Source: Terriglobus saanensis SP1PR4 (GTDB taxonomy: Bacteria > Acidobacteriota > Terriglobia > Terriglobales > Acidobacteriaceae). From it: a DNA stretch of 64,000 bases. Below the pieces are notes generated by a model, which saw nothing but the letters and a program-made list of their open reading frames with translations, was not told the origin of the DNA and did not search any database. Made by a program: the position numbers and the translations under genes. The stretch lies in the NCBI RefSeq assembly GCF_000179915.2, contig NC_014963.1, positions 1,674,001-1,738,000 on the forward strand, read 5' to 3'. Shown here one piece after another: positions 18,268 to 26,333 of this stretch; position 1 is the stretch's first letter; every line of letters starts with the position of its first letter.

Positions 18268-18800
18268 TAGACCAGGCTTCGGTGCTGCGCGCTTTTGTAG
18301 CGATCTGCGCCGTGCAAACAAACTGGGCAGGCAAGATCGTTCTGGTTCATGCTTTGGATGAGAAGGGTGCGGCCATCGCGATGGCCGCGACTATGGCAGG
18401 GGCCGTAACCCTTGCCATCGAAGGCGATCCCGAGCGTGCGCGTGCAGCCCTGCGTGCAGGCTGCTGCGACTTTGTCGTCAGCACACTTGATGAGGCGCTG
18501 CGAACGATGAAAAACGAGGTACGCAAGGGAGTGGCATTGAGCGTGGGCCTAGTGGGTGAAGATGCGCTTTTAATGCAAGAGATTCGCGAACGAGGTGTAG
18601 TTCCTGACTTCGATGCGGAGCGGACGCCGCTGACCGAATCTGGATTCGAGATATTGAGCTTTGTTGCCGCAAATCTGAACGAGCGGCGTGCATTCGACGC
18701 GGACCTCTTACAGACGGCAGATCCTGTACAAGCACGTTGGTTGACTGCCGCGCCGAAGTTCTTCCCGCGCGACTTAAAGCGTTCGTACTGGACGGCCTAA
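18261..18800 (+). CDS. Stand-alone urocanase-central-domain-like protein, probably non-catalytic
   Basis: 179 residues translated from an ATG that overlaps the pseudopilin stop (ATGGTAG), so it is coupled to the pilin operon. Segments AGKIVLVHALDEKG, MAATMAGAVTLAIE, LDEALRTMKNEV, LSVGLVGED and EIRERGVVPD occur in the same order and spacing as in the Rossmann-like central domain of urocanate hydratase (HutU), where the corresponding blocks are the GGMGGAQ-PLAATLAG region, the LDEAL helix, the SIGL-GN strand and the RRGV-PD turn. The glycine-rich GGMGGAQ is replaced by ALDEKGAAIA, and neither the HutU N-terminal domain nor the active-site Cys region is present, so hydratase activity is unlikely. 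The last ~60 residues match nothing I know. Identification rests on remembered HutU sequence. Confidence 0.55.
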   Translation: MVVDQASVLRAFVAICAVQTNWAGKIVLVHALDEKGAAIAMAATMAGAVTLAIEGDPERARAALRAGCCDFVVSTLDEALRTMKNEVRKGVALSVGLVGEDALLMQEIRERGVVPDFDAERTPLTESGFEILSFVAANLNERRAFDADLLQTADPVQARWLTAAPKFFPRDLKRSYWTA

Positions 18801-19000
18801 GACTCTTTTGTCTTGAAGTAGACGATACCCAGCAAGAGGGTAGCCAGAAAGACCCATACAAACTGATACGCGTAGAAAAATGGAATGCCCCAGAGGGTAG
18901 GCGTCTCGCGATTGTAGAGCTGCGGAAAGCATAATCCCACGAAAGGAAGCACCAGCAGAAGCAGCCACGGATTCCATCGAGATTCGTGCTTGGACGCCAT
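18797..19000 (-). CDS. DUF3311 small membrane protein
   Basis: About 67 residues with two hydrophobic helices separated by YNRETPTLWGIPFFYAYQFVW, the hallmark of DUF3311. These proteins are usually encoded just upstream of a sodium:solute symporter and are thought to be accessory subunits; no symporter gene lies here, so this one is an orphan. The start is set at ATG 19000 (MASKHESRW); ATG at 19012 is also possible, and neither has a strong ribosome binding site. Its TAG stop overlaps the TAA of the urocanase-like gene on the other strand (CTAA at 18797-18800). mazG is divergent, starting 69 bases away. Confidence 0.72.
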   Translation of the reverse strand: MASKHESRWNPWLLLLVLPFVGLCFPQLYNRETPTLWGIPFFYAYQFVWVFLATLLLGIVYFKTKES

Positions 19001-19068
19001 ATCTTGCAGCATAGCAAACCGTGAGTGTGTTGGCTGCGCTGCAAGACCTTCGGATACCATGAAGGTAG

Positions 19069-19890
19069 ATGGCGGAAACCACCAAAAAAGCGGAAGCAGA
19101 ACAGGCAAACTTCGATCGTGCCGTTGCGATCATGCGCCGGTTGCGGGGGCCGGACGGATGTCCCTGGGACCGCGAACAGACCTTCGATTCCATCAAACCC
19201 TACACGCTCGAAGAGACCTACGAGGTTTTCGATGCGATCGAGCGGCGCGCCTGGCCTGATCTCAAAGACGAACTTGGAGATCTTATCCTGCAGGTGCTCT
19301 TTTATTCGCAGATGGCCGAGGAAGCGGGACACTTCGGTATCCAGGATGTCTTAGAGAATCTCAATGCAAAGCTCGTTCGCCGCCATCCCCATGTTTTCGG
19401 CGACGCGCAGGCGGAAGATTCTGCTGCCGTTCTTCGCACCTGGGAGAAGGTCAAAGCCACAGAGAAGAAAGACCGCGCAGGTGGTCGCCTGGATGATATT
19501 CCGCGCACGATGCCCGCTCTGCTTGAGGCGGCAAAGATCGGTTCGCGCGCCTCCAAAATTGGTTTCGACTGGCAGCATGCTTCGGAGCTATTTACCAAAC
19601 TGGATGAGGAGCGCGACGAACTGAGAGCAGAGGTTGACGCCGACCCTCGCAACCAGGAAGCCATCGCCGATGAGTTTGGCGATCTGCTCTTCGTGGCGGT
19701 GAATCTCGCGCGGCATCTCAAGGTCTCTCCGGAGGACGCCCTGCGTGGATCAAACGCTAAGTTCCGCAGACGGTTTGCGGCAATGGAGCACTTTGCGGGA
19801 GGGCCGGAGGCGCTAGCTCTGCTCCCGACGAGCGAGATGGAAGAGCTTTGGCTTCGGGCCAAGCAAGAGGAACGGGGAAAAGAAGTATGA
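19069..19890 (+). CDS. mazG: Nucleoside triphosphate pyrophosphohydrolase
   Basis: House-cleaning enzyme that hydrolyses NTPs and dNTPs to NMPs and pyrophosphate. The 273 residues match E. coli MazG length (263). Residues ~12-120 contain the signature LRGPDGCPWDREQTFDSIKPYTLEE, followed by the Mg-binding EExxE/ExxD pattern LKDELGDLILQVLFYSQMAEE. A second, similar MazG repeat occupies the C-terminal half (IADEFGDLLFVAVNLARHL). The ATG at 19069 lies in a short divergent region with the DUF3311 gene. Its TGA overlaps the next gene's ATG (ATGA), so translation is coupled. Confidence 0.95.
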   Translation: MAETTKKAEAEQANFDRAVAIMRRLRGPDGCPWDREQTFDSIKPYTLEETYEVFDAIERRAWPDLKDELGDLILQVLFYSQMAEEAGHFGIQDVLENLNAKLVRRHPHVFGDAQAEDSAAVLRTWEKVKATEKKDRAGGRLDDIPRTMPALLEAAKIGSRASKIGFDWQHASELFTKLDEERDELRAEVDADPRNQEAIADEFGDLLFVAVNLARHLKVSPEDALRGSNAKFRRRFAAMEHFAGGPEALALLPTSEMEELWLRAKQEERGKEV

Positions 19891-20660
19891 ACCAGGAAAA
19901 GAATGCTGAGAAACAGATCGAGATCAGGCCACTGCATGACCTAGCCAGCTTTGACCGATGCGTCGAACTGCAGCTCGCCATCTGGAACTATTCTGAGGGC
20001 GACCTGATTCCGCGGCGTGTGTTCCTTGTGGCAGAGCGCATCGGAGGCCAGGTTCTGGGGGCCTTCGATGACGATATGATGATCGGCTTCACTGTGGGCC
20101 TCCCAGGCTATCGCAATGGGCATGCCTATCTTCACTCGCACATGTTGGGCGTGCTTCCTGAGTACAGAAATTACGGGATCGGACGACGCCTCAAGCTGGC
20201 GCAGCGCGAAGAAGCGCTGGCGCGCGGCTTCGACCTGATTGAGTGGACCTTCGATCCTCTGGAGATTAAGAATGCGTATCTAAACATCACGCGGCTCGGA
20301 GCGATCAGCCGCAGGTATAAGGATGACTTCTACGGCCCCTCCTCCTCGCCCCTGCAGGGCGGACTTCCGACAGATCGCTTGTACGCGGAGTGGTGGTTAC
20401 GCTCGAAGCGTGTGGAGGGTGCTTTGGCAGGTCAGTCTGTTTTGCAGGAGGCCGATGAAATCGTAACCGTGCCCGCAGAGATCTACGCGTGGAAGGCTTC
20501 GGAGGCTGGACGCGATCAAGCGCGCGAAACCCAGACGCGAAACCGGGATGCTCTAAAAAAAGCCTTTTCCGAGGGGCTTTCCGTGGTGGGGTATGACCGT
20601 GATCCCGACGGCGGGGGGCATTTCCGCATTGCTCGATGGAACGAAGATCTGCAGTACTAA
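19887..20660 (+). CDS. GNAT acyltransferase, COG3375-like, possible amino acid N-succinyltransferase
   Basis: 257 residues from the ATG that overlaps mazG (ATGA). The GNAT acyl-CoA fold is indicated by LHSHMLGVLPEYRNYGIGRRLKLAQREEAL, where the RNYGIGRRLK loop binds the pyrophosphate of the acyl-CoA, and by the following strand FDLIEWTFDPLEIKNAYLNITRLG. This is the COG3375 type, which in several genomes sits beside an N-acylamino acid racemase/o-succinylbenzoate synthase homologue; here such a gene starts 23 bases downstream. In characterised bacterial examples, a GNAT succinylates a D-amino acid, the racemase inverts it and an M20 hydrolase removes the succinyl group. No M20 gene is visible here, so function is inferred only from context. 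Confidence 0.75.
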   Translation: MNQEKNAEKQIEIRPLHDLASFDRCVELQLAIWNYSEGDLIPRRVFLVAERIGGQVLGAFDDDMMIGFTVGLPGYRNGHAYLHSHMLGVLPEYRNYGIGRRLKLAQREEALARGFDLIEWTFDPLEIKNAYLNITRLGAISRRYKDDFYGPSSSPLQGGLPTDRLYAEWWLRSKRVEGALAGQSVLQEADEIVTVPAEIYAWKASEAGRDQARETQTRNRDALKKAFSEGLSVVGYDRDPDGGGHFRIARWNEDLQY

Positions 20661-20683
20661 AAAGAGTTCTATGGAGACGACGA

Positions 20684-21805
20684 ATGAAAATTGATGCGAT
20701 TGTGATGCGCGAGGTCCAGATGCCTTTGGAGCATCCGTTTGAGACCAGCTTTGGACAGACTACCGAACGCAGGATTCTTTTGGTCGAGCTGCAGGCCGAG
20801 GGACTTACCGCCTGGGGCGAGTGTGTCGCAGGCGAACATCCATACTTCTCCGATGAGATGATCGACACTGCCTGGCACATCACGCGCACCGAACTCGCGC
20901 CGCGTCTGATTGGAACAGAGATCAAGTGTGGCCGCGATGTTCCAGCGCTTTTGAAACAGGTACGCGGCCATCGTATGGCCAAGGCTGCTCTCGAGAACGC
21001 TGTGTGGGAACTCGAATCGCAACTCAAGAAGGTTTCTCTGGCGTCACTTCTCGGTGGAACTCGCGACAAGATCGCGTGCGGTGTGTCCATTGGAATTCAG
21101 GGCACCTTGGAAAAGCAGCTCGCGAAGGTTGAAACTGAGGTTTCCGCCGGCTATCAACGGATCAAGCTGAAGTGCAAGCCGGGTTGGGATGCGCACGTAT
21201 TCGCTGCGGTGCGCGAGCGTTGGCCGGATATCCTCCTCAGCTGCGACGCCAACTCGGCGTATCGCCTCTCCGATGCGGAGCATATCGCAAGCTGGGACCA
21301 GTTCAACCTGCTGATGATCGAGCAGCCCCTCTGGTATGACGACTTCTACTTCCATGCCACGTTGCAGAAGCGCCTCAAAACGGCCATCTGTCTGGACGAG
21401 TGCATTCGCAACCGTCGTGACGCGCAGGCCGCCATTGAACTGGGCAGCGGCCGCATCATCAACATCAAGGTAGGTCGTGTAGGTGGTTTCACGGAAGCAA
21501 TCGCCGTGCATGATATTTGCCTGCAACATAACATCCCCGTCTGGTGTGGAGGCATGCTGGAATCCGGTATTGGTCGCGCACAGAACGTCGCGCTCTCCAG
21601 CCTCCCTGGCTTCACACTACCCGGAGATGTCTCCGCCTCCAAGCGTTATTGGAAGGAAGACATCATCGAACCTGTGGTCACGGTGAGCGCCACGGGAGAG
21701 ATCAAAGTTCCGACGTCGGTGGGCCGTGGATATGAGGTCAAGCCGGAGAGGATTGACGCTCTTTCCGTAAGAACGGAACGCGTCACGAGCCAGTTCGCAG
21801 AATAA
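20684..21805 (+). CDS. menC: Enolase-superfamily OSBS / N-succinylamino acid racemase
   Basis: 373 residues from ATG 20684, preceded by GGAG at a spacing of seven. A muconate-lactonising subgroup enolase fold: capping domain with PFETSFGQTTERRILLVEL, then the barrel with the KxK acid/base motif in YQRIKLKCKPGW, metal ligands in LLSCDANSAY, LMIEQPL and LDECI, and the opposing lysine in IINIKVGRVGGFTEAI, followed by WCGGMLESGIGRA. This is the o-succinylbenzoate synthase/N-acylamino acid racemase family, whose members are often bifunctional. No other menaquinone gene is near and a GNAT acyltransferase precedes it, so a racemase role is at least as likely as MenC. It converges with a secreted protein; the two stops are one base apart. 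Confidence 0.87.
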   Translation: MKIDAIVMREVQMPLEHPFETSFGQTTERRILLVELQAEGLTAWGECVAGEHPYFSDEMIDTAWHITRTELAPRLIGTEIKCGRDVPALLKQVRGHRMAKAALENAVWELESQLKKVSLASLLGGTRDKIACGVSIGIQGTLEKQLAKVETEVSAGYQRIKLKCKPGWDAHVFAAVRERWPDILLSCDANSAYRLSDAEHIASWDQFNLLMIEQPLWYDDFYFHATLQKRLKTAICLDECIRNRRDAQAAIELGSGRIINIKVGRVGGFTEAIAVHDICLQHNIPVWCGGMLESGIGRAQNVALSSLPGFTLPGDVSASKRYWKEDIIEPVVTVSATGEIKVPTSVGRGYEVKPERIDALSVRTERVTSQFAE

Positions 21806-21806
21806 A

Positions 21807-22649
21807 TCAGCGTCGTGGTTCGTCGAGCAATATGTGAATGGCATCATCCAGAGAAAGCGTGGAGGGGAGCATCAGAAAATCGCTCGCCTCCATACTGGAC
21901 TTGACCTGAATGGTTTTGACCATCAACTCACGCAGCGATAGATTCATTACGAGTTTCGAATAAGCGTACTTGCCCGGAGCGTAAGGCGCTTGTTCGAACT
22001 CCAGATGCCCGCCCGCATAGATTCGAGCGATCAAGCCCCAGGCGAAATTCGTATTGCGAATGATCGTTCCTTCCATGCGGATGACATGATGGTCAGAATG
22101 GTCGACCCACAAAATACCTTGCAGGCCTGTAAGTGCCTGCTGAGCGGTCGACGCAGGATGGAATGCAGGGTTCGGACTAAAGTCATAAACGATCTGGGGA
22201 GAAATAATATTGGGGAGCTGTGGCTGTCCGGGATGAAGCGTGAAAAGCATCGCCTGAGGCAACACCGAAACGAGCTCCGTCGTCAGCGTTCTGCTGGAAA
22301 CTTCCTGCTTGCGCTTCTTTCGTAATTCAGAGGCGGACCCTAGTGAAGCGGTGAGACGGTCGCGCTCAGCTTTATCTTCTTCAGCCGTCAGCGGCTTTCC
22401 TTCGCGGGAGATCAATCTACCGACGCTTCCGTTCGGTGTCTCAATTACGTCACGCACCACGGTGCCGTGATTGTCGCTCTTGTGGACGAGATAACGAAGA
22501 CTTGTATCGCTTCGATTGACGATCTCCAATTGTTTGCGCACGATGTCCGAGGCGACTTCGGGCGGCAGTTCGTCCTGCTTCGGCTGCGCCACAGAAAAGA
22601 GAGAGACTGCCGCCAAGAGAGTCCCCGCCCAGTAATGCTTCCAGTTCAT
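21807..22649 (-). CDS. Secreted protein with a LolA-like/outer-membrane lipoprotein-sorting fold, function unknown
   Basis: 280 residues. The N-terminus MNWKHYWAGTLLAAVSLFSVAQP is a signal peptide. The mature part contains a charged helix rich in Lys/Glu (TAEEDKAERDRLTA, ELRKKRKQEV) and beta-strand-rich segments such as LTGLQGILWVDHSDHHVIRMEG and ARIYAGGHLEFEQAPYAPGKYAYSKLVMNLSLRELMVKT, which recall the half-barrel of LolA-like and sorting-protein-like families found in Acidobacteria. No catalytic motif is visible. It stands alone, divergent from the methyltransferase-like gene with a ~167-base shared upstream region. I do not recognise a named family, so only location (periplasm) and general fold are offered. 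Confidence 0.65.
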   Translation of the reverse strand: MNWKHYWAGTLLAAVSLFSVAQPKQDELPPEVASDIVRKQLEIVNRSDTSLRYLVHKSDNHGTVVRDVIETPNGSVGRLISREGKPLTAEEDKAERDRLTASLGSASELRKKRKQEVSSRTLTTELVSVLPQAMLFTLHPGQPQLPNIISPQIVYDFSPNPAFHPASTAQQALTGLQGILWVDHSDHHVIRMEGTIIRNTNFAWGLIARIYAGGHLEFEQAPYAPGKYAYSKLVMNLSLRELMVKTIQVKSSMEASDFLMLPSTLSLDDAIHILLDEPRR

Positions 22650-22815
22650 ATTTCTCCCGGTCCTGCACGCGAGCAGCCCCGCTTTGGATCTCTACCTTTT
22701 GCAGTCTAAGCTTAAGACTCAGATGTGGATCGAAAGGTCTCGTTTGCCTGCGAGAGTAGGGTTGGCTACACTCACGCTTGAAGGCAACTTTCACAAGCTT
22801 TGCATAAGGTGGTCG

Positions 22816-23445
22816 ATGGGTCTTTTCGGAACGAAAGAAGCCAAGGAGCAGAGGCGCACAGGAATCGCTGCCAAGGTGCCGCGTCACTCCAGCGGTTGGA
22901 CACAGCTCCTCAAGGAACTCAAGCAGCAGGAAGGCCTGCGGATTCTCGACTTCGGGGCCACGTCATCCACCAATATTAATTTTGTGACCAGCCTCGGCCA
23001 CAGCATTTATACCGTGGGACTGATCGACGAGGCAGCCGATCCGAAATGGACGTTACAGTCGCAATTATTTGAACAACCTGCATTTGATACGGAAAATTTT
23101 CTTAAAGAGAATCTGGAGTTCGGCGAGCGAAACTTCGATGTCGTACTTCTCTGGGACACCGTCGCCTATCTGCCATCTCATCTAGTGGGGCCGGTAGTTG
23201 AGAGAATCTGCTCCGTCATGGCTCCCGGCGGTCGTCTTCTGGGATTTTTCCCTGTAAAGCCCGAAGGGGAATTCAGCCGATTTCATCTACGCGAAGATGA
23301 CCAGGTTGATATGCAAAAGGCAGGATCGTATTCGTTGCAAACCATTCTTACGACGCGGCAGATCGAAAATTTATTCGCCAGCTTTACAGCGTATAAATTC
23401 TTCCTGGCAAAGGACAATCTTCGCGAAGTTTTAGTCACACGTTAA
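22816..23445 (+). CDS. SAM-dependent methyltransferase-like protein
   Basis: 209 residues from ATG 22816, with AAGGTGG three bases upstream. A Rossmann-like methyltransferase fold is indicated by the motif I-like GLRILDFGATSSTNINFVTSLGHSIYTVGL, the acidic post-I region, motif IV-like FDVVLLWDTVAYLPSH, and MAPGGRLLGFFPVK, typical of class I methyltransferases (type 11). The usual glycine-rich loop (ExGxGxG) is replaced by DFGATSST, so SAM binding may be weak or changed. Substrate unknown. A near-perfect hairpin follows the stop and probably terminates both this gene and the convergent AT-hook gene. Confidence 0.7.
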   Translation: MGLFGTKEAKEQRRTGIAAKVPRHSSGWTQLLKELKQQEGLRILDFGATSSTNINFVTSLGHSIYTVGLIDEAADPKWTLQSQLFEQPAFDTENFLKENLEFGERNFDVVLLWDTVAYLPSHLVGPVVERICSVMAPGGRLLGFFPVKPEGEFSRFHLREDDQVDMQKAGSYSLQTILTTRQIENLFASFTAYKFFLAKDNLREVLVTR

Positions 23446-23449
23446 ATGC

Positions 23450-23476
23450 AGATGGGCCGATCAAATCGGCCCATCT
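23450..23476. terminator. Bidirectional terminator hairpin
   Basis: A perfect 12-base-pair stem (AGATGGGCCGAT with ATCGGCCCATCT) and a three-base CAA loop lie between two convergent genes. It is followed by AATCTTT on the plus strand and TGCATTTAAC on the minus strand, so the T tract is weak on both sides, but position and stability fit a shared terminator. Confidence 0.8.
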
Positions 23477-23487
23477 AATCTTTCGCG

Positions 23488-23760
23488 TTAGGCAGCTTTT
23501 TGCTTCCGGCGTTCTGCCCAGCGGCGCTTCTGCGCATCCGCAATTCTCTTGCGGGCATCGGGGCTGAGGTTACGCTTGCCTGCCTTCTTGGCGGCTTTTT
23601 TCGGGGTAGGGGCGGCTACGGTAACTGTGCCCTTGGGACGGCCCGGACCACGCTTTGCTGGGGCTGTTGCGGTAACAGACGTACTCGTCAACAACGCACG
23701 TGCCTGCTGCAATTTAGATATCTGTGCGTCGATCTCAATCAATATACGACTTACTTCCAT
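23488..23760 (-). CDS. Small basic AT-hook protein
   Basis: 90 residues. An N-terminal amphipathic helix (ILIEIDAQISKLQQARALL) is followed by a Thr/Ala linker, an AT-hook core KRGPGRPKG, an Ala/Lys/Pro histone-tail-like stretch (PTPKKAAKKAGKR) and a C-terminal conserved-looking block NLSPDARKRIADAQKRRWAERRK. The GRP core binds the minor groove of AT-rich DNA in known AT-hook proteins; the C-terminal block is shared by many small acidobacterial basic proteins as I remember them. A nucleoid-associated or silencing role is plausible but unproven. It is transcribed alone, with a terminator hairpin at its end. Confidence 0.7.
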   Translation of the reverse strand: MEVSRILIEIDAQISKLQQARALLTSTSVTATAPAKRGPGRPKGTVTVAAPTPKKAAKKAGKRNLSPDARKRIADAQKRRWAERRKQKAA

Positions 23761-23836
23761 AACAACATCCCTCCTGGGTAATTACATGCGAGTGTAATTC
23801 ATGTAAAGCATTAAAATCCCATATAGGCACAGAAAT

Positions 23837-23858
23837 AAAACCCGAGTTACCGGGTTTT
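23837..23858 (-). terminator. Rho-independent terminator overlapping the transporter stop codon
   Basis: On the minus strand, the stem AAAACCCG with CGGGTTTT (loop GTAACT) is followed by ATTTC. The TAA stop of the APC transporter lies within the loop, so the last codons of the gene form the 5' arm of the terminator. Confidence 0.8.
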
Positions 23859-26228
23859 TTCTGAAGATGGGGTCGCAGACTTGGGTGTACGGATGGAATA
23901 TCCGGGACGTACATCCTCACCGCGTTCAAATCGTTGCACGGATCCGAGACCACGTTTCCGGTTCGTCTCTTCAATGCTCTGCCGTAAGAGCGTAAGTGTT
24001 TCCTGCTTGTCCGCGGTGAATTCCGTCGCCATGCGCGTCAGGGCATAGGTCACAATGTCGGAGTGATGCAGGTGATGCATCCCCGGATCCAGGCGCAGAT
24101 TCAGCCAGAGACGGTGGACCAGCTGTACGTCGCTCGCAGGAATCGTGGGCGCATGCGGGCCAATATGGAAGCTCTCCGCATCTCCGGAGGAGGGCACAAC
24201 ATAAAAGGTGAACTGGCGTTTCGGCTCGGGAAGAGTTTCCCATGCCTGGCCGACGTGGTAGGCCTGCTCCTGCGCCGTGAGCTTCGTCGAAAGTCCCGAA
24301 ACCACCGCAGCGACATCGAGCGAGTTAGCCATGCGAACAATGGCCGCAAAGATATCGCCCGCTGGAACCACAAGCAGAGAAATATGTTTGCCAAAACTCT
24401 CAGCTACGGAAACAGCCTTTGTGAAGAGCATCTGCTCGTGCTCGCTGAATAATTGCTCGGAGGCATCGACATACTCCGGACCGCCAGCACCCATCATGCG
24501 GGCAGCTAGCACCACTAGATCCTGATCGTCCGTATCCGTACGGGCCAGCGCCCATTTGAGAGCATGTGGTGTGGAAGCGTCGCGCATCGTTACCAGAACA
24601 CCGCCCGCGCGAATATCGAGGTCCGACCGACCTACTTCTTCGCTATGCTCCAGTTGGAAGTGTTCCTTCATCTGTCTTTCCGTCGCTTTATGGCGTCGCT
24701 TGTTCTCGCGCTCGGAGATCGAAAAGATGATGAAGAAGACCACTGCAAAAAGAATGCCACTTACTGTTGCGACGGACTTAGTAAACAAGTTCACGATGGC
24801 AACGGTAAGCAGAACTAAAAAGACAGACATCAGACCGAAGGGAATTTCTGTCTTCCCGATCTTCAGGTTGAGTGGAACCTTCGATCCACGTTCGCCCTGG
24901 AACTTCCAACGCAAAACCAGCATCGCGAGGGCATTGAAGGTAAAACTCCAGATGACTCCGAAGGCATACGCTTCGCCGATCAGAATCACGTTACCGCGTG
25001 TGACCACAATCACGAGTAACTGAATACACGCCACCAGATTCACAATGCGGTAGCTCGTACCGAAACGCTTCTGAGGCTTGCGGAACCAATCTGTAAGAAC
25101 ACCATCTTCCGCGACGCGCATCAGGACGCCGGTCGATCCAACGATGGCTGTATTAACCGCGCCGCCGAGGATGAGGAAGCCGACGATTACGACAAAGACA
25201 CGGAAGGCGATACGCAGAGCCAGCGGTCCCACCATATACATCGCCGTGCCCGCGATCAAGTTATCGCGATAGACACTTACCCGGACGCTATCCGGGATCA
25301 ACATGACGGCAAGCAGGGAACCGATGCCCGTAAACACAGCGCTGTAGATCGCAATGACGAAAGCGGCGCGTTTGAGGTTTTTCAGCTTCGGATGTTCAAT
25401 CTCTCGATTGACCTGGGCGAGAGACTCTTCGCCGCTCATTGCGAGAACGGAGTGACCGAACGCCATCAGGATGCCGAAGAGACCGAGCATCTGCGCGAAC
25501 TTCGTTCCCTTCAGGAAACCAAGCGCAGAGTCGGAGAAGTGCAGATTGGCCGGAATGGGCGCGGGCGGTAGATGCGCACCCTGATGAATTGCCGAATAAA
25601 TACCCCAGGTAAGCAGAATCACCACCATGACGGTGGTGATCTTCATAATGCTCAGGGCTTTCTCGCTGGATTCTTCGATGCCTTTGATGTTCTGCCACCA
25701 GAAGTAACAGGTGATGACAATTGCAATACCGGCAGAGGCGTAATTGACGTCGAACTGATGCACCACACCGGAGTTGCTGACCAGGATGCGGGCCAGTGAG
25801 GGATGGTGGGCACCAATTCCGATTACCTCATTGATGAGGCCGATAACATATTGTCCCGCGGATACACCCGAGATCGGTCCAGTCAGAACGTAGTCGAACA
25901 TCAGGGCGGAGACACTGATCTTGGCAAAGGTGCCGCCAAGTGCTTCTTTCACAATCCTGTAAACGCCGCCCCTTGTGTACATGGAGCAGCTCTCAACATA
26001 GAGAGCTCGGACAGAGTATGCGAAGAGGACAACGCCCAGGATGAACCATGGAGCCGCTTTGCCGACTGCTTCCTCCGCGATTCCCCCCGCATAGAAAGCA
26101 GAGGAGCCCAGATCGTTGAGAACGATTGCGGCGGCGCGCCAGAAGGAAATGAAGGTGAGCATCACCGAAGACGCAACTACAAGGCGTACGCGGTTCGGTT
26201 GAGTCGGGACAGGGATACGTTTTGACAT
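23847..26228 (-). CDS. APC-superfamily amino acid permease with C-terminal USP-like domain
   Basis: 793 residues. The first ~500 form about twelve transmembrane helices of the APC type: FISFWRAAAIVLNDLGSSAFYAGGIAEE near the N-terminus, then SCSMYTRGGVYRIVKEALGG, and FGHSVLAMSGEESLAQVNREIEHPKLKNLKRA in the middle, typical of amino acid/polyamine transporters. The C-terminal ~250 residues are soluble; LVTMRDASTPHALKWALARTDTDDQDLVVLAARM and the ISLLVVPAGD segment resemble a universal-stress-protein fold that may regulate transport. Substrate unknown. The coding sequence ends inside its own terminator (stop in the hairpin loop). A small single-helix protein may be encoded upstream in the same direction. 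Confidence 0.85.
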   Translation of the reverse strand: MSKRIPVPTQPNRVRLVVASSVMLTFISFWRAAAIVLNDLGSSAFYAGGIAEEAVGKAAPWFILGVVLFAYSVRALYVESCSMYTRGGVYRIVKEALGGTFAKISVSALMFDYVLTGPISGVSAGQYVIGLINEVIGIGAHHPSLARILVSNSGVVHQFDVNYASAGIAIVITCYFWWQNIKGIEESSEKALSIMKITTVMVVILLTWGIYSAIHQGAHLPPAPIPANLHFSDSALGFLKGTKFAQMLGLFGILMAFGHSVLAMSGEESLAQVNREIEHPKLKNLKRAAFVIAIYSAVFTGIGSLLAVMLIPDSVRVSVYRDNLIAGTAMYMVGPLALRIAFRVFVVIVGFLILGGAVNTAIVGSTGVLMRVAEDGVLTDWFRKPQKRFGTSYRIVNLVACIQLLVIVVTRGNVILIGEAYAFGVIWSFTFNALAMLVLRWKFQGERGSKVPLNLKIGKTEIPFGLMSVFLVLLTVAIVNLFTKSVATVSGILFAVVFFIIFSISERENKRRHKATERQMKEHFQLEHSEEVGRSDLDIRAGGVLVTMRDASTPHALKWALARTDTDDQDLVVLAARMMGAGGPEYVDASEQLFSEHEQMLFTKAVSVAESFGKHISLLVVPAGDIFAAIVRMANSLDVAAVVSGLSTKLTAQEQAYHVGQAWETLPEPKRQFTFYVVPSSGDAESFHIGPHAPTIPASDVQLVHRLWLNLRLDPGMHHLHHSDIVTYALTRMATEFTADKQETLTLLRQSIEETNRKRGLGSVQRFERGEDVRPGYSIRTPKSATPSSEKTR

Positions 26229-26333
26229 CAGGTCGGTGGCAATCTCAAGCTAAAACCCTGTGGAAATGGGTGTTTGCAATGGACGCCCAGCGATGAGTCT
26301 ATGCCGTAATTGCTTCAGCGTCAAACCACAAAA

